Shown: positions 29,441 to 38,291, counted from the first letter of the stretch. The stretch: 64,000 nt of DNA from Agilicoccus flavus (GCF_014857905.1 NZ_JACYXE010000001.1:558001-622000); one strand, 5' to 3'. The notes: a model not told the origin generated them from the sequence alone. Translations and numbers: made by a program.

Positions 29441-30112
29441 TCACGTGGCGGCGGTGGCGTCGACGAGCACGCAGCGGACCGCGGCGGCCAGCGCCTCGGC
29501 GGGCCACTGCTCGGGGTAGGTCGCGGCCTGCAGGCTCAGGCCGTCGACGGCGACGTGGACGCGGTCGACGGCCGCCTCGAGGGCCGGGTCGAGACGCGCG
29601 TCGAGGTCGGTCGGCAGGGGCGCGCCGCGCACGTCGGCCACGGCGGTCCGGCAGACGAGCCGCTCCCCCACCCAGCCCGAATGCCGCAGCTCGTCGAGGC
29701 CCCGGTCGACGCGGGCGCGGGTCATGAACGCGAGCCAGACGAGCACCTCCACGGTGCGCTCCTCGTCCATCGGCAGGAGCTGCTCGAGCGCGCGGCAGGC
29801 GCGGTCGAGGCGCTGCTCCGGGTCGCCCCGGCCCACGTGCGCGCCGTTCCCTCCGCCGTTCCCGCCGGGCTGCAGGGCAGCGGCGTACAGCGCCACCACC
29901 CGGTCCCCCACGCGCTGGGCCATGACCTGCGCCGCGAACAGCAACAGCTCGGAGTGGGTACCGAAGTAGTGCCGCACGGCCCCCATCGACCACCCGGACT
30001 CGGCGGCCACCGCCCGCACCGTCGCCGCCTCGATCCCCTCGCGGCCGACGAGGCGCCACACGGCCCCGGCGAGCTCCTCGCGGCGGGCGGCGTGATCGAC
30101 GATCTTCGGCAT
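29441..30112 (-). CDS. TetR-family transcriptional regulator
   Basis: A 223-aa regulator with N-terminal HTH (LVGREGIEAATVRAVAAESGW, then GAVRHYFGTHSELL) and an all-helical ligand domain. I chose the ATG at 30112, from which the family sequence begins (MPKIVDHAARREEL). It is divergent from the GAP-family membrane protein gene. The 76-nt gap between them holds two 14-bp near-palindromes in AT-rich sequence, so it probably represses both itself and the membrane protein. Ligand unknown. Confidence 0.88.
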   Translation of the reverse strand: MPKIVDHAARREELAGAVWRLVGREGIEAATVRAVAAESGWSMGAVRHYFGTHSELLLFAAQVMAQRVGDRVVALYAAALQPGGNGGGNGAHVGRGDPEQRLDRACRALEQLLPMDEERTVEVLVWLAFMTRARVDRGLDELRHSGWVGERLVCRTAVADVRGAPLPTDLDARLDPALEAAVDRVHVAVDGLSLQAATYPEQWPAEALAAAVRCVLVDATAAT

Positions 30113-30123
30113 GGGGCCTTTAT

Positions 30124-30162
30124 AGCACAGTTGCGCTTTCTTTATTTTAGTGCGATCGTGCT
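30124..30162. promoter_or_regulatory. Paired TetR-type operator
   Basis: AGCACAGTTGCGCT (30124-30137) and AGTGCGATCGTGCT (30149-30162) each fit AGYRC-N4-GYRCT and are inverted copies of one another at 10 of 14 positions, 25 nt centre to centre. The spacer TTCTTTATTTT is unusually AT-rich for this genome and probably overlaps a -10. It lies in the tetR/GAP-family divergent promoter. Confidence 0.65.
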
Positions 30163-30188
30163 GAATAACCCCCACGAGGAGAACCCCG

Positions 30189-30935
30189 ATGATGTCGCTC
30201 GCCACCCCGCTCACGCTCGCCCCGCTCGCCGGGCTCGCGCTCGTCGACAGCACGAGCTTCGGCACCCTCGGCGTGCCCGTCGTCCTCCTCGCCCGCGGCC
30301 GCGTCCACGTGCGGGCGCTGCTCGGCTACCTCGCGACCATCGCCGCGTTCTACTGGCTCGTGGGCGTGGGTCTCGTCCTCGGCGCCGGCGCCCTGCAGAG
30401 CCTTCTCGCCGGCGCCGGCGACAACCGGGCCCTCGCGTGGGCCCAGCTCGTCGTCGGCGTCGCCCTCTTCGCCGCGAGCTGGCTGTTCGACGGCACGCGC
30501 GCCGCGGCCCGCCGCGAGCGTCGCGCCGCGGCGGGGGGCGGCCCGAACCGGCGCGAGCGCTGGACCGACGCCCTCGTCGGGGACGCGCCCCGGCCGGCCG
30601 TCGTCGTCGGGGTCGCGCTCGCCGCCGGACTCGTCGAGGTCGCGTCGATGCTGCCCTACCTCGGCGCCGTCGGGATCATCACGCAGTCGGCTCTCACTCC
30701 GGCGGGCGTGGCCGCCGCGCTCGCCGCGTACGTGGGCATCATGATTGCCCCCGCGCTCGTCCTGCTCGGGCTGCGCCTCGTGGTGGCCCGCGCCGTCGAG
30801 CCGCTCCTGCTCCGCCTCGGCGCGTGGTTGTCACGCAACTCCGACGAGATCCTCGGCTGGGTGCTCGGCATCGTCGGCTTCCTCCTGGCCGCCGACGCGG
30901 CCGGCCGCCTCGGCCTCGTCCACCTCCTGGGGTGA
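30189..30935 (+). CDS. GAP/Sap-family integral membrane protein
   Basis: A 248-aa membrane protein with six predicted helices in two halves separated by a basic loop (residues about 103-125). The start LAGLALVDSTSFGTLGVPV and PAVVVGVALAAGLVEVASMLPYLGAVGI are typical of the GAP (peptidoglycolipid-addressing, Sap) family, a LysE-like exporter relative found mainly in actinobacteria. It is transcribed divergently from TetR and probably derepressed by an inducer. The exported compound is unknown. ATG 30189 or 30192; GAGGAG at 30174-30179. Confidence 0.8.
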   Translation: MMSLATPLTLAPLAGLALVDSTSFGTLGVPVVLLARGRVHVRALLGYLATIAAFYWLVGVGLVLGAGALQSLLAGAGDNRALAWAQLVVGVALFAASWLFDGTRAAARRERRAAAGGGPNRRERWTDALVGDAPRPAVVVGVALAAGLVEVASMLPYLGAVGIITQSALTPAGVAAALAAYVGIMIAPALVLLGLRLVVARAVEPLLLRLGAWLSRNSDEILGWVLGIVGFLLAADAAGRLGLVHLLG

Positions 30936-30984
30936 CCTCCTGGGATGACCGGCCCGGGGCGGGGCCGCGACCTACACTCGGGCC

Positions 30985-31389
30985 ATGTCCGACTCCGCCG
31001 CCTCGGCCGCCGCCCGCCTCGTCGCGGCGGCGGCGTCGGGGGAGCTCGAACGACTGTGCCACCGCGAGGGCGTCGACCTGGTGGTGCAGTTCGGGTCATC
31101 GGTGGACTCCAGGGCCCCGGGCGACGTCGACGTGGCGGTGGGCCTTACACCCCGAGCCGACCTTATCGCCGTGGTCAACGCCCTGGCCGACCTCGTGCCC
31201 GGCGACCACCTCGACGTCATGGACCTCGACCGCGCCGGGCCGGTGGCCCGGCATCGTGCTCTCGTCGGCGGCCGGGTGCTCTTCGCCGCGACCCCCGCGG
31301 CCTTCTTCGAGCGTGAGCTCTGGGCCATGCGGGAGTACATGGACACCGCCCCCCTGCGGCGGGCCCTGCTGGAGCATCTCGCGCGATGA
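30985..31389 (+). CDS. MNT-type nucleotidyltransferase, MntA-like antitoxin
   Basis: A 134-aa minimal nucleotidyltransferase with the GS-x9-DxD active site (FGSSVDSRAPGDVDVAV) and a downstream acidic strand (HLDVMDLDRAG). In HEPN/MNT modules this protein AMPylates and silences a HEPN ribonuclease encoded just downstream. Here the stop overlaps a short frame that matches only the end of such a HEPN protein, so the antitoxin appears to have outlived its toxin. Confidence 0.75.
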   Translation: MSDSAASAAARLVAAAASGELERLCHREGVDLVVQFGSSVDSRAPGDVDVAVGLTPRADLIAVVNALADLVPGDHLDVMDLDRAGPVARHRALVGGRVLFAATPAAFFERELWAMREYMDTAPLRRALLEHLAR

Positions 31390-31505
31390 CCGACGTCACT
31401 CACGAGTATCTGCGCGTGGACCGGGGCGTCGTGGCCGACTCGGTGCCGCAGGCGTGCGAGGGGTACCGCGAGTACGTCCGGCAGGTCGCCCGGGCCGTGC
31501 GCTGA
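31386..31505 (+). pseudogene. C-terminal remnant of a HEPN (DUF86) toxin
   Basis: A 39-codon frame starting at an ATGA overlap with the MNT gene. THEYLRVDRGVVADSV ... YREYVRQVARAV resembles the last third of DUF86/HepT proteins, where R-x4-6-H is followed by xYLxVDxxxV. The His is kept but the preceding catalytic Arg and the first two helices (about 80-90 residues) are absent, so an in-frame internal deletion is likely. Retention of the start/stop overlap fits a degraded hepT. Short match, hence moderate confidence. Confidence 0.5.
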
Positions 31506-31532
31506 CCGTCTCCTACACGGTCTTCGGCCGGA

Positions 31533-32384
31533 TCAGACCTGCTCCTGCGGGCAGAACCACGTCGTGCGGCTGCCGACGGTGGCGCGGTCGAGGGCGGCGC
31601 CGCAGCGGGGGCACGTGCCCGCCTTCTTGCGGGCGGCGATGAACTCGCCGGTGTGCACGCCGCCCTGGGCGATCGCCGAACGGGTCGCGGCACCGAGGGC
31701 GTCGTGGAGCCGGTCGAGCTCGTCGGCGGTGAGCTCACCGGCCGCCCGACGCGGATCGAGACGGGCCTGCCACAGCGTCTCGTCGGCGAGGAGGTTGCCC
31801 ACCCCGGCGAGCACGGCCTGGTCGAGCAACCGGGCCTTGACGGGGGCGCTGCCCCGGCCGACGCGCTCGGCGAACTCCTGCGCCCCGATGCGCTCGGCGT
31901 CGGGCCCGATGCCGTCGAGGTCGGGGTCGAGGCGCACCCGCCCGAGCCGCCGCTTGTCGAAAAGCCGCAGGGCGCCGCCGTCCTCGAACGTGAGGGTGAA
32001 CCGGTCCCACTCCGCCTTGCGGCCGGGGGCGTCGGCGTCGAGGCCGTACCGCCCGCTGGGCGGGTCGCCGCCGGAGATCTGCTCCCCGTCGGGGCCGGTG
32101 ATCATGACGCGGCCGCTCATGCCGAGGTGGATGCCGAGCACCGGGCCCTCACCCGCGTCGCCGCCGGCGTCGTCCCCGGGCAGCCCGGACGTCTCGCACC
32201 ACATCGCCTTGCCGCGGCGGAAGGCGCCGGTGAGAGTTCGGCCCAGGAGCGCGTCACGGATCTGGCCCGGCGCGTGCGGGCGGCACTCGTAGGTGTCGGT
32301 GTCGTCGACGTCGGCGATGACGCGCCCCAACGCGGCCTGCTCGATGGCGGCGCGGGCACTCTCGACCTCGGGCAGCTCAGGCAC
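31533..32384 (-). CDS. Fpg/Nei-family DNA glycosylase
   Basis: A 283-aa base-excision repair enzyme removing oxidised bases. Initiator is GTG, giving PELPEVE with the catalytic N-terminal Pro2 and Glu3. GIHLGMSGRVMI, FDKRRLGRVRLD and the helix-two-turn-helix VLAGVGNLLADETLWQARLDP are present. The zinc finger is CPRC-x16-CPQE: the fourth cysteine is replaced, which is unusual for the family. Its start overlaps the oleD stop by 8 nt, so it is translated from the ole operon. Whether it is Fpg or a Nei paralog is undecided. Confidence 0.88.
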   Translation of the reverse strand: MPELPEVESARAAIEQAALGRVIADVDDTDTYECRPHAPGQIRDALLGRTLTGAFRRGKAMWCETSGLPGDDAGGDAGEGPVLGIHLGMSGRVMITGPDGEQISGGDPPSGRYGLDADAPGRKAEWDRFTLTFEDGGALRLFDKRRLGRVRLDPDLDGIGPDAERIGAQEFAERVGRGSAPVKARLLDQAVLAGVGNLLADETLWQARLDPRRAAGELTADELDRLHDALGAATRSAIAQGGVHTGEFIAARKKAGTCPRCGAALDRATVGSRTTWFCPQEQV

Positions 32385-33408
32385 GGTGGCCCCTCTCTCG
32401 CGCGTCCGGCGTGTCTGCGGCGTAGCTCGCGGCGAGGCGCCGCAGGCCCTCGTCGCGGCCGACCCGAGGAGCCCAGTCGAGGGCGGCGCGGGTGCGGCGC
32501 TGGTCGAACCAGTGGGCGGTGCTGAGCTGCTCGGCGAGGAACCGCGTGATCGGCGGGTCGGTCTCGACGTCGTGTCCGAGGCGGAGCGCCACCCCGATCC
32601 CGGCGTCGACGAGGGATCCCGCCGCGCGGGCGAGGCCGGAGGGGACGCGCCGACTCGGGCCGGTGGCTCCCCCGGCGCGGGCCCACGCGTCGAGGACCTC
32701 GCCGACGGGGCGGGGTGTCCCGTCGGTGACGACGTACGCCTCCCCCCGGGCCAGCGGGGCGCGGTCGAGCGCCTCGACGAGGGCGTCGGCGGCGTTGTCG
32801 ACGTAGGTCGTGTCGATGAGCGGGGCGCCGCTGCCGATGATGGGCAGCCGGCCCGCGCGGGCGCGGCCGACGATGCGGCCGACGAGCTGGGTGTCCCCCG
32901 GCCCCCACACGAGGTGGGGTCGCACGGCGACGACGGCGAGGTCGACACCGTCCCGCGTCGGGCCGTCCGCCGCGAGGGCGATCCGCTCGCCGATCGCCTT
33001 GCTGCGGGAGTAGGGGCCGCGCGCCCGCTCGGGGTCGGCGGGGCCCGCCCCCTCCCCCGAGATCGACGACCCCGCGTGCGCGACCGACGGGCTGGAGACG
33101 TACACGAGCCGGCCCACGCCCTGCGCCGTCGCCGCCTCGACGACGTGGCGAGTGCCGCCGACGTTGACGCGCTCGTAGTCCGCCCACGGCCCGACGACGT
33201 TGACCTTCGCGGCGAGGTGGACGATCCCGTCCTGCCCCGCGACGGCCCGGTGGACGGCGTCGGGGTCGGCGACGTCGCCGAGGACCTCGCGCACGGGCAG
33301 CGACGACGACCGCCGCTGCAGGACGGTGACCTCGTCGCCGCGGTCGGCGAGCAGGCGGGCGACGGCGCCGCCGAGCATCCCGCTGGCCCCCGTGACGAGG
33401 ACCCTCAT
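32377..33408 (-). CDS. oleD: OleD-like NAD(P)-dependent 2-alkyl-3-ketoalkanoic acid reductase
   Basis: A 343-aa extended SDR of the 3-beta-HSD/OleD class: Rossmann VTGASGMLGGAVARLL at the N-terminus, HLAAKVNVVGPW, VYVSSPSVAH, and active-site Y-x3-K in YSRSKAIGE. In olefin synthesis it reduces the beta-keto acid made by OleA to a beta-hydroxy acid. It is placed after oleBC in the order found in Micrococcus-type clusters, 58 nt downstream of it, and overlaps the glycosylase gene. The call rests on both sequence and the oleA-oleBC neighbours. Confidence 0.9.
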   Translation of the reverse strand: MRVLVTGASGMLGGAVARLLADRGDEVTVLQRRSSSLPVREVLGDVADPDAVHRAVAGQDGIVHLAAKVNVVGPWADYERVNVGGTRHVVEAATAQGVGRLVYVSSPSVAHAGSSISGEGAGPADPERARGPYSRSKAIGERIALAADGPTRDGVDLAVVAVRPHLVWGPGDTQLVGRIVGRARAGRLPIIGSGAPLIDTTYVDNAADALVEALDRAPLARGEAYVVTDGTPRPVGEVLDAWARAGGATGPSRRVPSGLARAAGSLVDAGIGVALRLGHDVETDPPITRFLAEQLSTAHWFDQRRTRAALDWAPRVGRDEGLRRLAASYAADTPDARERGHRA

Positions 33409-33466
33409 CGCGCTCGTCCCGTCCGTGTCGCCGGGTGGGACGCGGCGACGGGACCACGAACGGGAC

Positions 33467-36301
33467 TCACGGGGCCCCCACCCGCTGCCCGGCGAGCACG
33501 CGGGTGGCCCACGCGGCGACAGCGGTGCGGTCGACCTTCGACTCGTGCCGGATGTCGACGGGCACCCTCGGCGCGAGGAGCACGGCGGCCACGTCGAGAC
33601 CGGCGGGTGCGGCCTCCCGGACGCGGGCGGCGAGGCTCGGCGGGGCGAGCCGCGGCGCGTGGCGGGCGAGGCCGGGCAGCCGCCTCGCGACGCGGGCGTG
33701 GTCCGGCTCGAGGACGAGGACGACGACGACCTGCTGGGCGCCCCGGGGGCCGACGCCGACGACCGTCGCGGACGCGACGCCCGGCAGCGTGCCGGCGGCC
33801 TGCTCGAGCCCGACCGGCGTCACCGGCCCGGCGGCCGTGTGCAGGACGTGGACGCGGCGACCCTCGACCCACAGGCGGCCGCGGCCGTCGAGGTGGCCGA
33901 CGTCTCCGGTGCGGTGCACGCTCGGCGCGGGGCTGGTCTCGTGCTGGGTGGCCCACAACTGGTCGTAGCGGTCCTTGACGTGCGCGGCTCGCACGACGAT
34001 CTCGCCGGTGACGCCCGGCTCGTCGGTGAGCGCGCCGTCGGGGTCGTCGGGGTCGGCCGGCAGGGGCGCGATCCGCACGTCGACGCCGGGCAGCGGCACC
34101 CCCACGCACACCCCGCCGGCGGGGCCGCCGTCGTCGCGCGAAGCCTCGATCTCCTCGAGGGTGATGTCGCTGACCGGGAGGGTCTCGGTCATCCCGTACG
34201 GCGTGTGCGGGACGGCCGCGGGCATGACCTCGCGCACGGCGCGCAGCAGCGACACGGGCACGGGAGCGCCCGCGCTCATCACGGCCCGCACCCGCCCCAG
34301 GGCGGTCCGCTGCTCGTCGGTCAGATCCGAGGCGGTACGCACGACGTTGCGCAGGGCGGCCGGGGAGGCGAAGACGACGGTGGCCTCCGCGGCGAGGACC
34401 GCGTCGGCAAGGGCCGCGGCGGACAGGGAGCCGGGCCGGGTCACGTCCATGTCGGGCACGACCGCGCCGATGCCGAGCGCGGGTCCGTACAGCGCGAACG
34501 GGGCGAAGGCGGCGACGAGCCGGTCGCCGGGCTCCAGCTCGTAGATGCCCCCGACGTGCCCGATCATCGTGCGCAGCCCGTCGGTGCGGTAGAGCACACC
34601 CTTGCTCGGGCCGGTGGCACCGGACGTGAAGAGCACGGCGCACTCGGCGTCGGGCTCGCGCTCCCGGAGCGGGCCCGGGCCGTCGTCGTGGGCGACGCGC
34701 TCCTCGTCGTCGCGGTCGATCCGACGCGCGGGGGTCTCGCTCCGACGCAGCTCGTCGAGTGTCGCGGTCACGCCGAGCGTGCGGCGCAGGGCTGGCGCGA
34801 CGGGTCCGGCGACGATGCGGGCGCCGGGCACGCGCATCGCCGCGCACGCCGCGATGCCCTGGGCGATCCCGACGACGAACGCGGGTCCCGCGCCGCGCAG
34901 CGCCCGGCCCGTCGACGCGAGGCCGAGGCCGGCGTCGGCGACGACGATGACGGCGCCGACCCGCCAGGCCGCGTAGACGGCGACGGTGAGGTCGATGCCG
35001 GGCGGCACGAGAAGGGCGACCCGGTCGCCGTCGCGCATGCCGAGGCGGGCGAACCCGGCGGCGACCGCCGCGACGTCGGTCTCCAGCTCGGCGAACGACA
35101 TCCGGCGGCCGGTGCGCATCTCGGTGACGCACAGCTCGTCGGGGGTGGCGGCGACCGCGTCGAGCAGGCCCTGCCACGGCACCTCGGCCGTGCCCACCGC
35201 GACCTCGGGCACCGGAGGCCGGCCGGCGAGGAACCCGTCGGTCGGCGCCGCGACGGCGGGCGGGCCCGACGCGGCGGCCGCCTCGCGCGGGGCCAGGGTG
35301 GGGGTGACGCGCTGCGCCACCCACGCCCAGATGTCGGCCGCCGAGCGGGGCGCGTCCTCGAGGACGAGGTGCGAGGCCGTCTCGTAGCGGTGGACGTCGG
35401 CGCGCGGGAGCCGGCGGCGCAGGTCCCGCAGGTGCGCCTCGGAGAAGACGGGGTCCTTCGGTCCGCGCAGGAGGAGCGCGGGGAACTCGGCCAACGCGCT
35501 CATGCCCGCGGCGACCCCGGCGAGCGTGGCGCGCGTGGGGTGCCCCTCCTCGAGGGGGATGTCGGCGACGAACGCGCCGACGGAGCCGCGGTCGGCGGCG
35601 GAGCCGTACGGCGCCGCGTAGGCGCGCGCCACCGCCGCGTCGGGCCGTGGCGACGAGACGGCCGTCGCGCCGCGGACGAAGGCGGGGGTGTCGACGCACG
35701 CCGCCCGCCAGGCCAGCGGGTGCCGGGCGAGGCGCAGCGCCGGGGGCAACCCGGCCGCGAAGTCGTGGTGCACGGCAGTGTTGGCGAGCACGATCCCGGC
35801 GACGCGGATCGGGTCGGCGGTCTCGCCCTCCCCCGCTCCGGAGGCGTCGTCGGCAGGAGGGTCGGCGGGAGCGTCGGCAACGGCGTCGGCGGCGAGGGGA
35901 CGAGCGTGCCGCTGCGCCCACCCCGAGACGACCATGCCGCCCCAGTCGTGGCCGACGGCGACGACGGGACCGCGCACGTCGAGGGCGGCGGCGAGCCGGT
36001 CGAGGTCCTCGATGCGTTGGGCGAGGGTGCGGGTGGGGTCCGGTCCGAGGCGCTCGGAGTAGCCCATGCCGAGCTGGTCGACGGCGATCACGCGCCAGTC
36101 GTCCGGGGCGGCGGCGAGCACGCGGCGCCACAGGTAGCTCCACGTCGGGTTGCCGTGGACGCAGAGCATCGTCCCCACCGGTTCGCCCTGCGGGCGCCGC
36201 TCCAGGACGTGCCAGCGGCGGGGGACCCCGTCGGCGTCGGGCGCCTCCAGCTCGAGCGACCAGGAGGGGTCCAGCCCGGGCAGACCGGCCGGCGGCCTCA
36301 C
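33467..36301 (-). CDS. oleBC: OleBC fusion: beta-lactone decarboxylase plus beta-lactone synthetase
   Basis: A 944-aa two-enzyme fusion. Residues about 1-370 are an alpha/beta-hydrolase of the haloalkane-dehalogenase-like OleB type (LCVHGNPTWSYLWR; nucleophile Asp in VGHDWGGMV; YETASHLVLEDAP), which decarboxylates a beta-lactone to a cis-olefin. Residues about 400-944 are an AMP-forming ligase-like OleC (P-loop FTSGATGPSKGVLYRT; PYGMTETLPVS; HRTGDVGHLDGRGRLW), which makes the beta-lactone from the beta-hydroxy acid. GTG start at 36301 overlaps the oleA stop. OleBC fusions are characteristic of actinobacteria such as Micrococcus. A D/A/P-rich insert at about 130-160 lies in the hydrolase cap. 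Confidence 0.92.
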   Translation of the reverse strand: MRPPAGLPGLDPSWSLELEAPDADGVPRRWHVLERRPQGEPVGTMLCVHGNPTWSYLWRRVLAAAPDDWRVIAVDQLGMGYSERLGPDPTRTLAQRIEDLDRLAAALDVRGPVVAVGHDWGGMVVSGWAQRHARPLAADAVADAPADPPADDASGAGEGETADPIRVAGIVLANTAVHHDFAAGLPPALRLARHPLAWRAACVDTPAFVRGATAVSSPRPDAAVARAYAAPYGSAADRGSVGAFVADIPLEEGHPTRATLAGVAAGMSALAEFPALLLRGPKDPVFSEAHLRDLRRRLPRADVHRYETASHLVLEDAPRSAADIWAWVAQRVTPTLAPREAAAASGPPAVAAPTDGFLAGRPPVPEVAVGTAEVPWQGLLDAVAATPDELCVTEMRTGRRMSFAELETDVAAVAAGFARLGMRDGDRVALLVPPGIDLTVAVYAAWRVGAVIVVADAGLGLASTGRALRGAGPAFVVGIAQGIAACAAMRVPGARIVAGPVAPALRRTLGVTATLDELRRSETPARRIDRDDEERVAHDDGPGPLREREPDAECAVLFTSGATGPSKGVLYRTDGLRTMIGHVGGIYELEPGDRLVAAFAPFALYGPALGIGAVVPDMDVTRPGSLSAAALADAVLAAEATVVFASPAALRNVVRTASDLTDEQRTALGRVRAVMSAGAPVPVSLLRAVREVMPAAVPHTPYGMTETLPVSDITLEEIEASRDDGGPAGGVCVGVPLPGVDVRIAPLPADPDDPDGALTDEPGVTGEIVVRAAHVKDRYDQLWATQHETSPAPSVHRTGDVGHLDGRGRLWVEGRRVHVLHTAAGPVTPVGLEQAAGTLPGVASATVVGVGPRGAQQVVVVLVLEPDHARVARRLPGLARHAPRLAPPSLAARVREAAPAGLDVAAVLLAPRVPVDIRHESKVDRTAVAAWATRVLAGQRVGAP

Positions 36302-37314
36302 CATTCGATCTCGAGGAAGGCCGTGTTGAGGCCGGAGCCGATGCCCATGAGCAGGACGCGGTCGCCCGCGGAGTAGTCGGGCGCCACCCGGGCGAGGGTG
36401 AAGGGCAGGGCGGCCGGACCGATGTTGCCGAACGTCGGGATCGTCAGGGGGAACTTCTCCCGGGGCAGCCCCAGCGCCTGGCACAGGCTGTCGATGTGCG
36501 CGGTCGACGTCTGGTGCGCGACGTAGGCGTCCATGTCGGACCAGTCGAACGTCTGCTGGGCGTCGCGCCACGTCTCGATGGCGAGCCCGATGCCCTCGAC
36601 GAACAGGCGCCGCCCGTCGGTGACCATCCCGTCCATGGAGCCGATGCACAGCTCGTGGTGCTCGCTGCCGGCGCGGGTGACGCCGCCGACGACGCGGTGG
36701 CCGCCCTCCGACGCCCGCCCGACGAGCACGCCGACGGCGCCCGACCCGAGCGTGAAGGTCGCGAAGGCGTCCTTGACGTCCTGCCGCGACGGGCTCCCGG
36801 CCACGAGGCGCGCGATCGTCGCCTCCTGCGGCCCGCGCATCCCCTCGGAGGCGACGACGAGCGCGTACTCGATCTGGCCGGCGTCGATCATCGTGCCGGC
36901 GACCTGGATCGCGTTGACGACGGCGAGGCAGGCGTTCGTGATGTCGAAGGCGATGCAGTTGCTGCGCAGCCCGAGCTCGTGGTGGACGCGCGCGGCGATG
37001 GCCGGCTCCAGGTGCGGGCGGGTGACCGAGGCGTTGACGACGAGGCCGATGCGGGAGGGGTCCACCCCCGTGCGCTCGAGGACGAGGCGCCCGGCGTCGA
37101 CGGCGCCCTCGACGAAGTCCTTCTCCTTGGGCCACCAGCGGCGCTCGCGCACCCCGGCGAGCTCCTCGATCGCACCCGGCGACATCTTGACGCTCCGGTA
37201 CACCGGGGCGAGCATCTCGTCGATCTCGTCGGAGGTGACCACCTCCGGAGCCTCGATCATCTCGACCCCGTGGATCGCGGTGTCGCGGGGGTGGAACGTC
37301 GCGTTGCCCGTCAT
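36298..37314 (-). CDS. oleA: OleA: long-chain acyl-CoA condensing enzyme
   Basis: A 338-aa thiolase-fold enzyme related to FabH that joins two fatty acyl-CoAs head to head to give a 2-alkyl-3-ketoalkanoic acid. The catalytic Cys is in FDITNACLAVVNA; His in VAHQTSTAH and Asn in FGNIGPAALP complete the triad. It begins MTGNATFHPRDTAIHGV at ATG 37314. First gene of the tight oleA-oleBC pair (GTGA overlap), then oleD and the glycosylase. The products would be long-chain internal monoalkenes, as described for Micrococcus relatives. Confidence 0.93.
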   Translation of the reverse strand: MTGNATFHPRDTAIHGVEMIEAPEVVTSDEIDEMLAPVYRSVKMSPGAIEELAGVRERRWWPKEKDFVEGAVDAGRLVLERTGVDPSRIGLVVNASVTRPHLEPAIAARVHHELGLRSNCIAFDITNACLAVVNAIQVAGTMIDAGQIEYALVVASEGMRGPQEATIARLVAGSPSRQDVKDAFATFTLGSGAVGVLVGRASEGGHRVVGGVTRAGSEHHELCIGSMDGMVTDGRRLFVEGIGLAIETWRDAQQTFDWSDMDAYVAHQTSTAHIDSLCQALGLPREKFPLTIPTFGNIGPAALPFTLARVAPDYSAGDRVLLMGIGSGLNTAFLEIEW

Positions 37315-37543
37315 GTCACGCCTTCCGTGTCGCCGCGGAAGCCGACTTGCCGCGTGCCCGATGTGCTCGTGTGTCCTGGTGCCGTTCCGTCGTGCGTCCG
37401 TGCGCGTTCGTGGCGCGTCGTCGCGCGTCGTGCCGGGAGCAGGCTACCCACTGTGCTACGGCGGCAACCCGGCGGCGTGGGCGCCCCCCGGCGAGGCCCC
37501 CCGGTCGACCCGACCCGGGACGGGCCGCGGGTGTGCTCACCGG

Positions 37544-38200
37544 TCATCCGTGGGCCGCGCCCGTCTCGGCGCCCAGGATCGTCGTCGTCACCGCCACGAC
37601 GGCGGGCCGCTCCGGCGTGGAGCCGAACCCGAAGTCGGGGGCGGGCGAGACCGGCGCGAGCGCCCCGAGGTCGACGCCGTCCCACGTGGCCGTGAGGGCG
37701 GTGACGGCGTGCATGCCGCGCGCCCCGTAGAACTCCCGCCGTCCGTGACCGGCGCTGCCGCGGGTGCGGACACCGCGGAGGGCGACGCGGGCGACGGGGT
37801 CGGTCAGGCGGGTGAAACCGGCCGACGTCGCGAGCCGGGCGGGCACGAGCGACAGCAGTCGGCCCAGCGGGGTCGGCCCACCGATCCGCACCCGCATCGC
37901 GAGGGGGCCCGCGCGGACGACCCACACGTCGCCGACGAGGTCGCCGTCACCGGCGGGCCCGAAGCCGCGCTCTCGGACGACCTGCACGTCGACGACCTCG
38001 ACCTCGTCGAACTGGTAGGTGCTCGAGACGTACTCCGCGATGCGCGCATCGGGGGCGAGCAGGATGCGCCGCCCGTCGGGCCGCGCGACCATGACGTCGG
38101 CGAACGCCCCGAACGGGGTCCGCGCCCAGTTCCCGAGCACGATGCGTGTCCCGGACGTCGTCCCGACGCCGAGGATGTGCCCCGAGAATCTTTCCAGCAT
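37544..38200 (-). CDS. Conserved-type hypothetical protein, 218 aa
   Basis: I do not recognise a function. The 218-aa protein is soluble and rich in beta strands by eye. Landmarks are LGNWARTPFGAFADVMV, RRILLAPDARIAEYVSSTYQF and HGRREFYGARGMHAVT. No signal peptide or membrane helix. It lies 91 nt after fahA and 229 nt before oleA on the same strand, so it could be the last gene of the homogentisate operon or independent. Reading frame is intact with high third-position GC, which supports it being real. Confidence 0.7.
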   Translation of the reverse strand: MLERFSGHILGVGTTSGTRIVLGNWARTPFGAFADVMVARPDGRRILLAPDARIAEYVSSTYQFDEVEVVDVQVVRERGFGPAGDGDLVGDVWVVRAGPLAMRVRIGGPTPLGRLLSLVPARLATSAGFTRLTDPVARVALRGVRTRGSAGHGRREFYGARGMHAVTALTATWDGVDLGALAPVSPAPDFGFGSTPERPAVVAVTTTILGAETGAAHG

Positions 38201-38291
38201 GGAATCACCCTGCCACCTCCTCCCGGCGCACGCACACGCGGTGCCCGACGCCGACGGCGACGTCCGACCGGTCCCGATCCGGACCGACCGG

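Noticed and set aside
33200-36376. 1058-codon frame opposite oleBC
   Set aside because: A codon-bias shadow of oleBC; low-complexity composition and no domain-like sequence.
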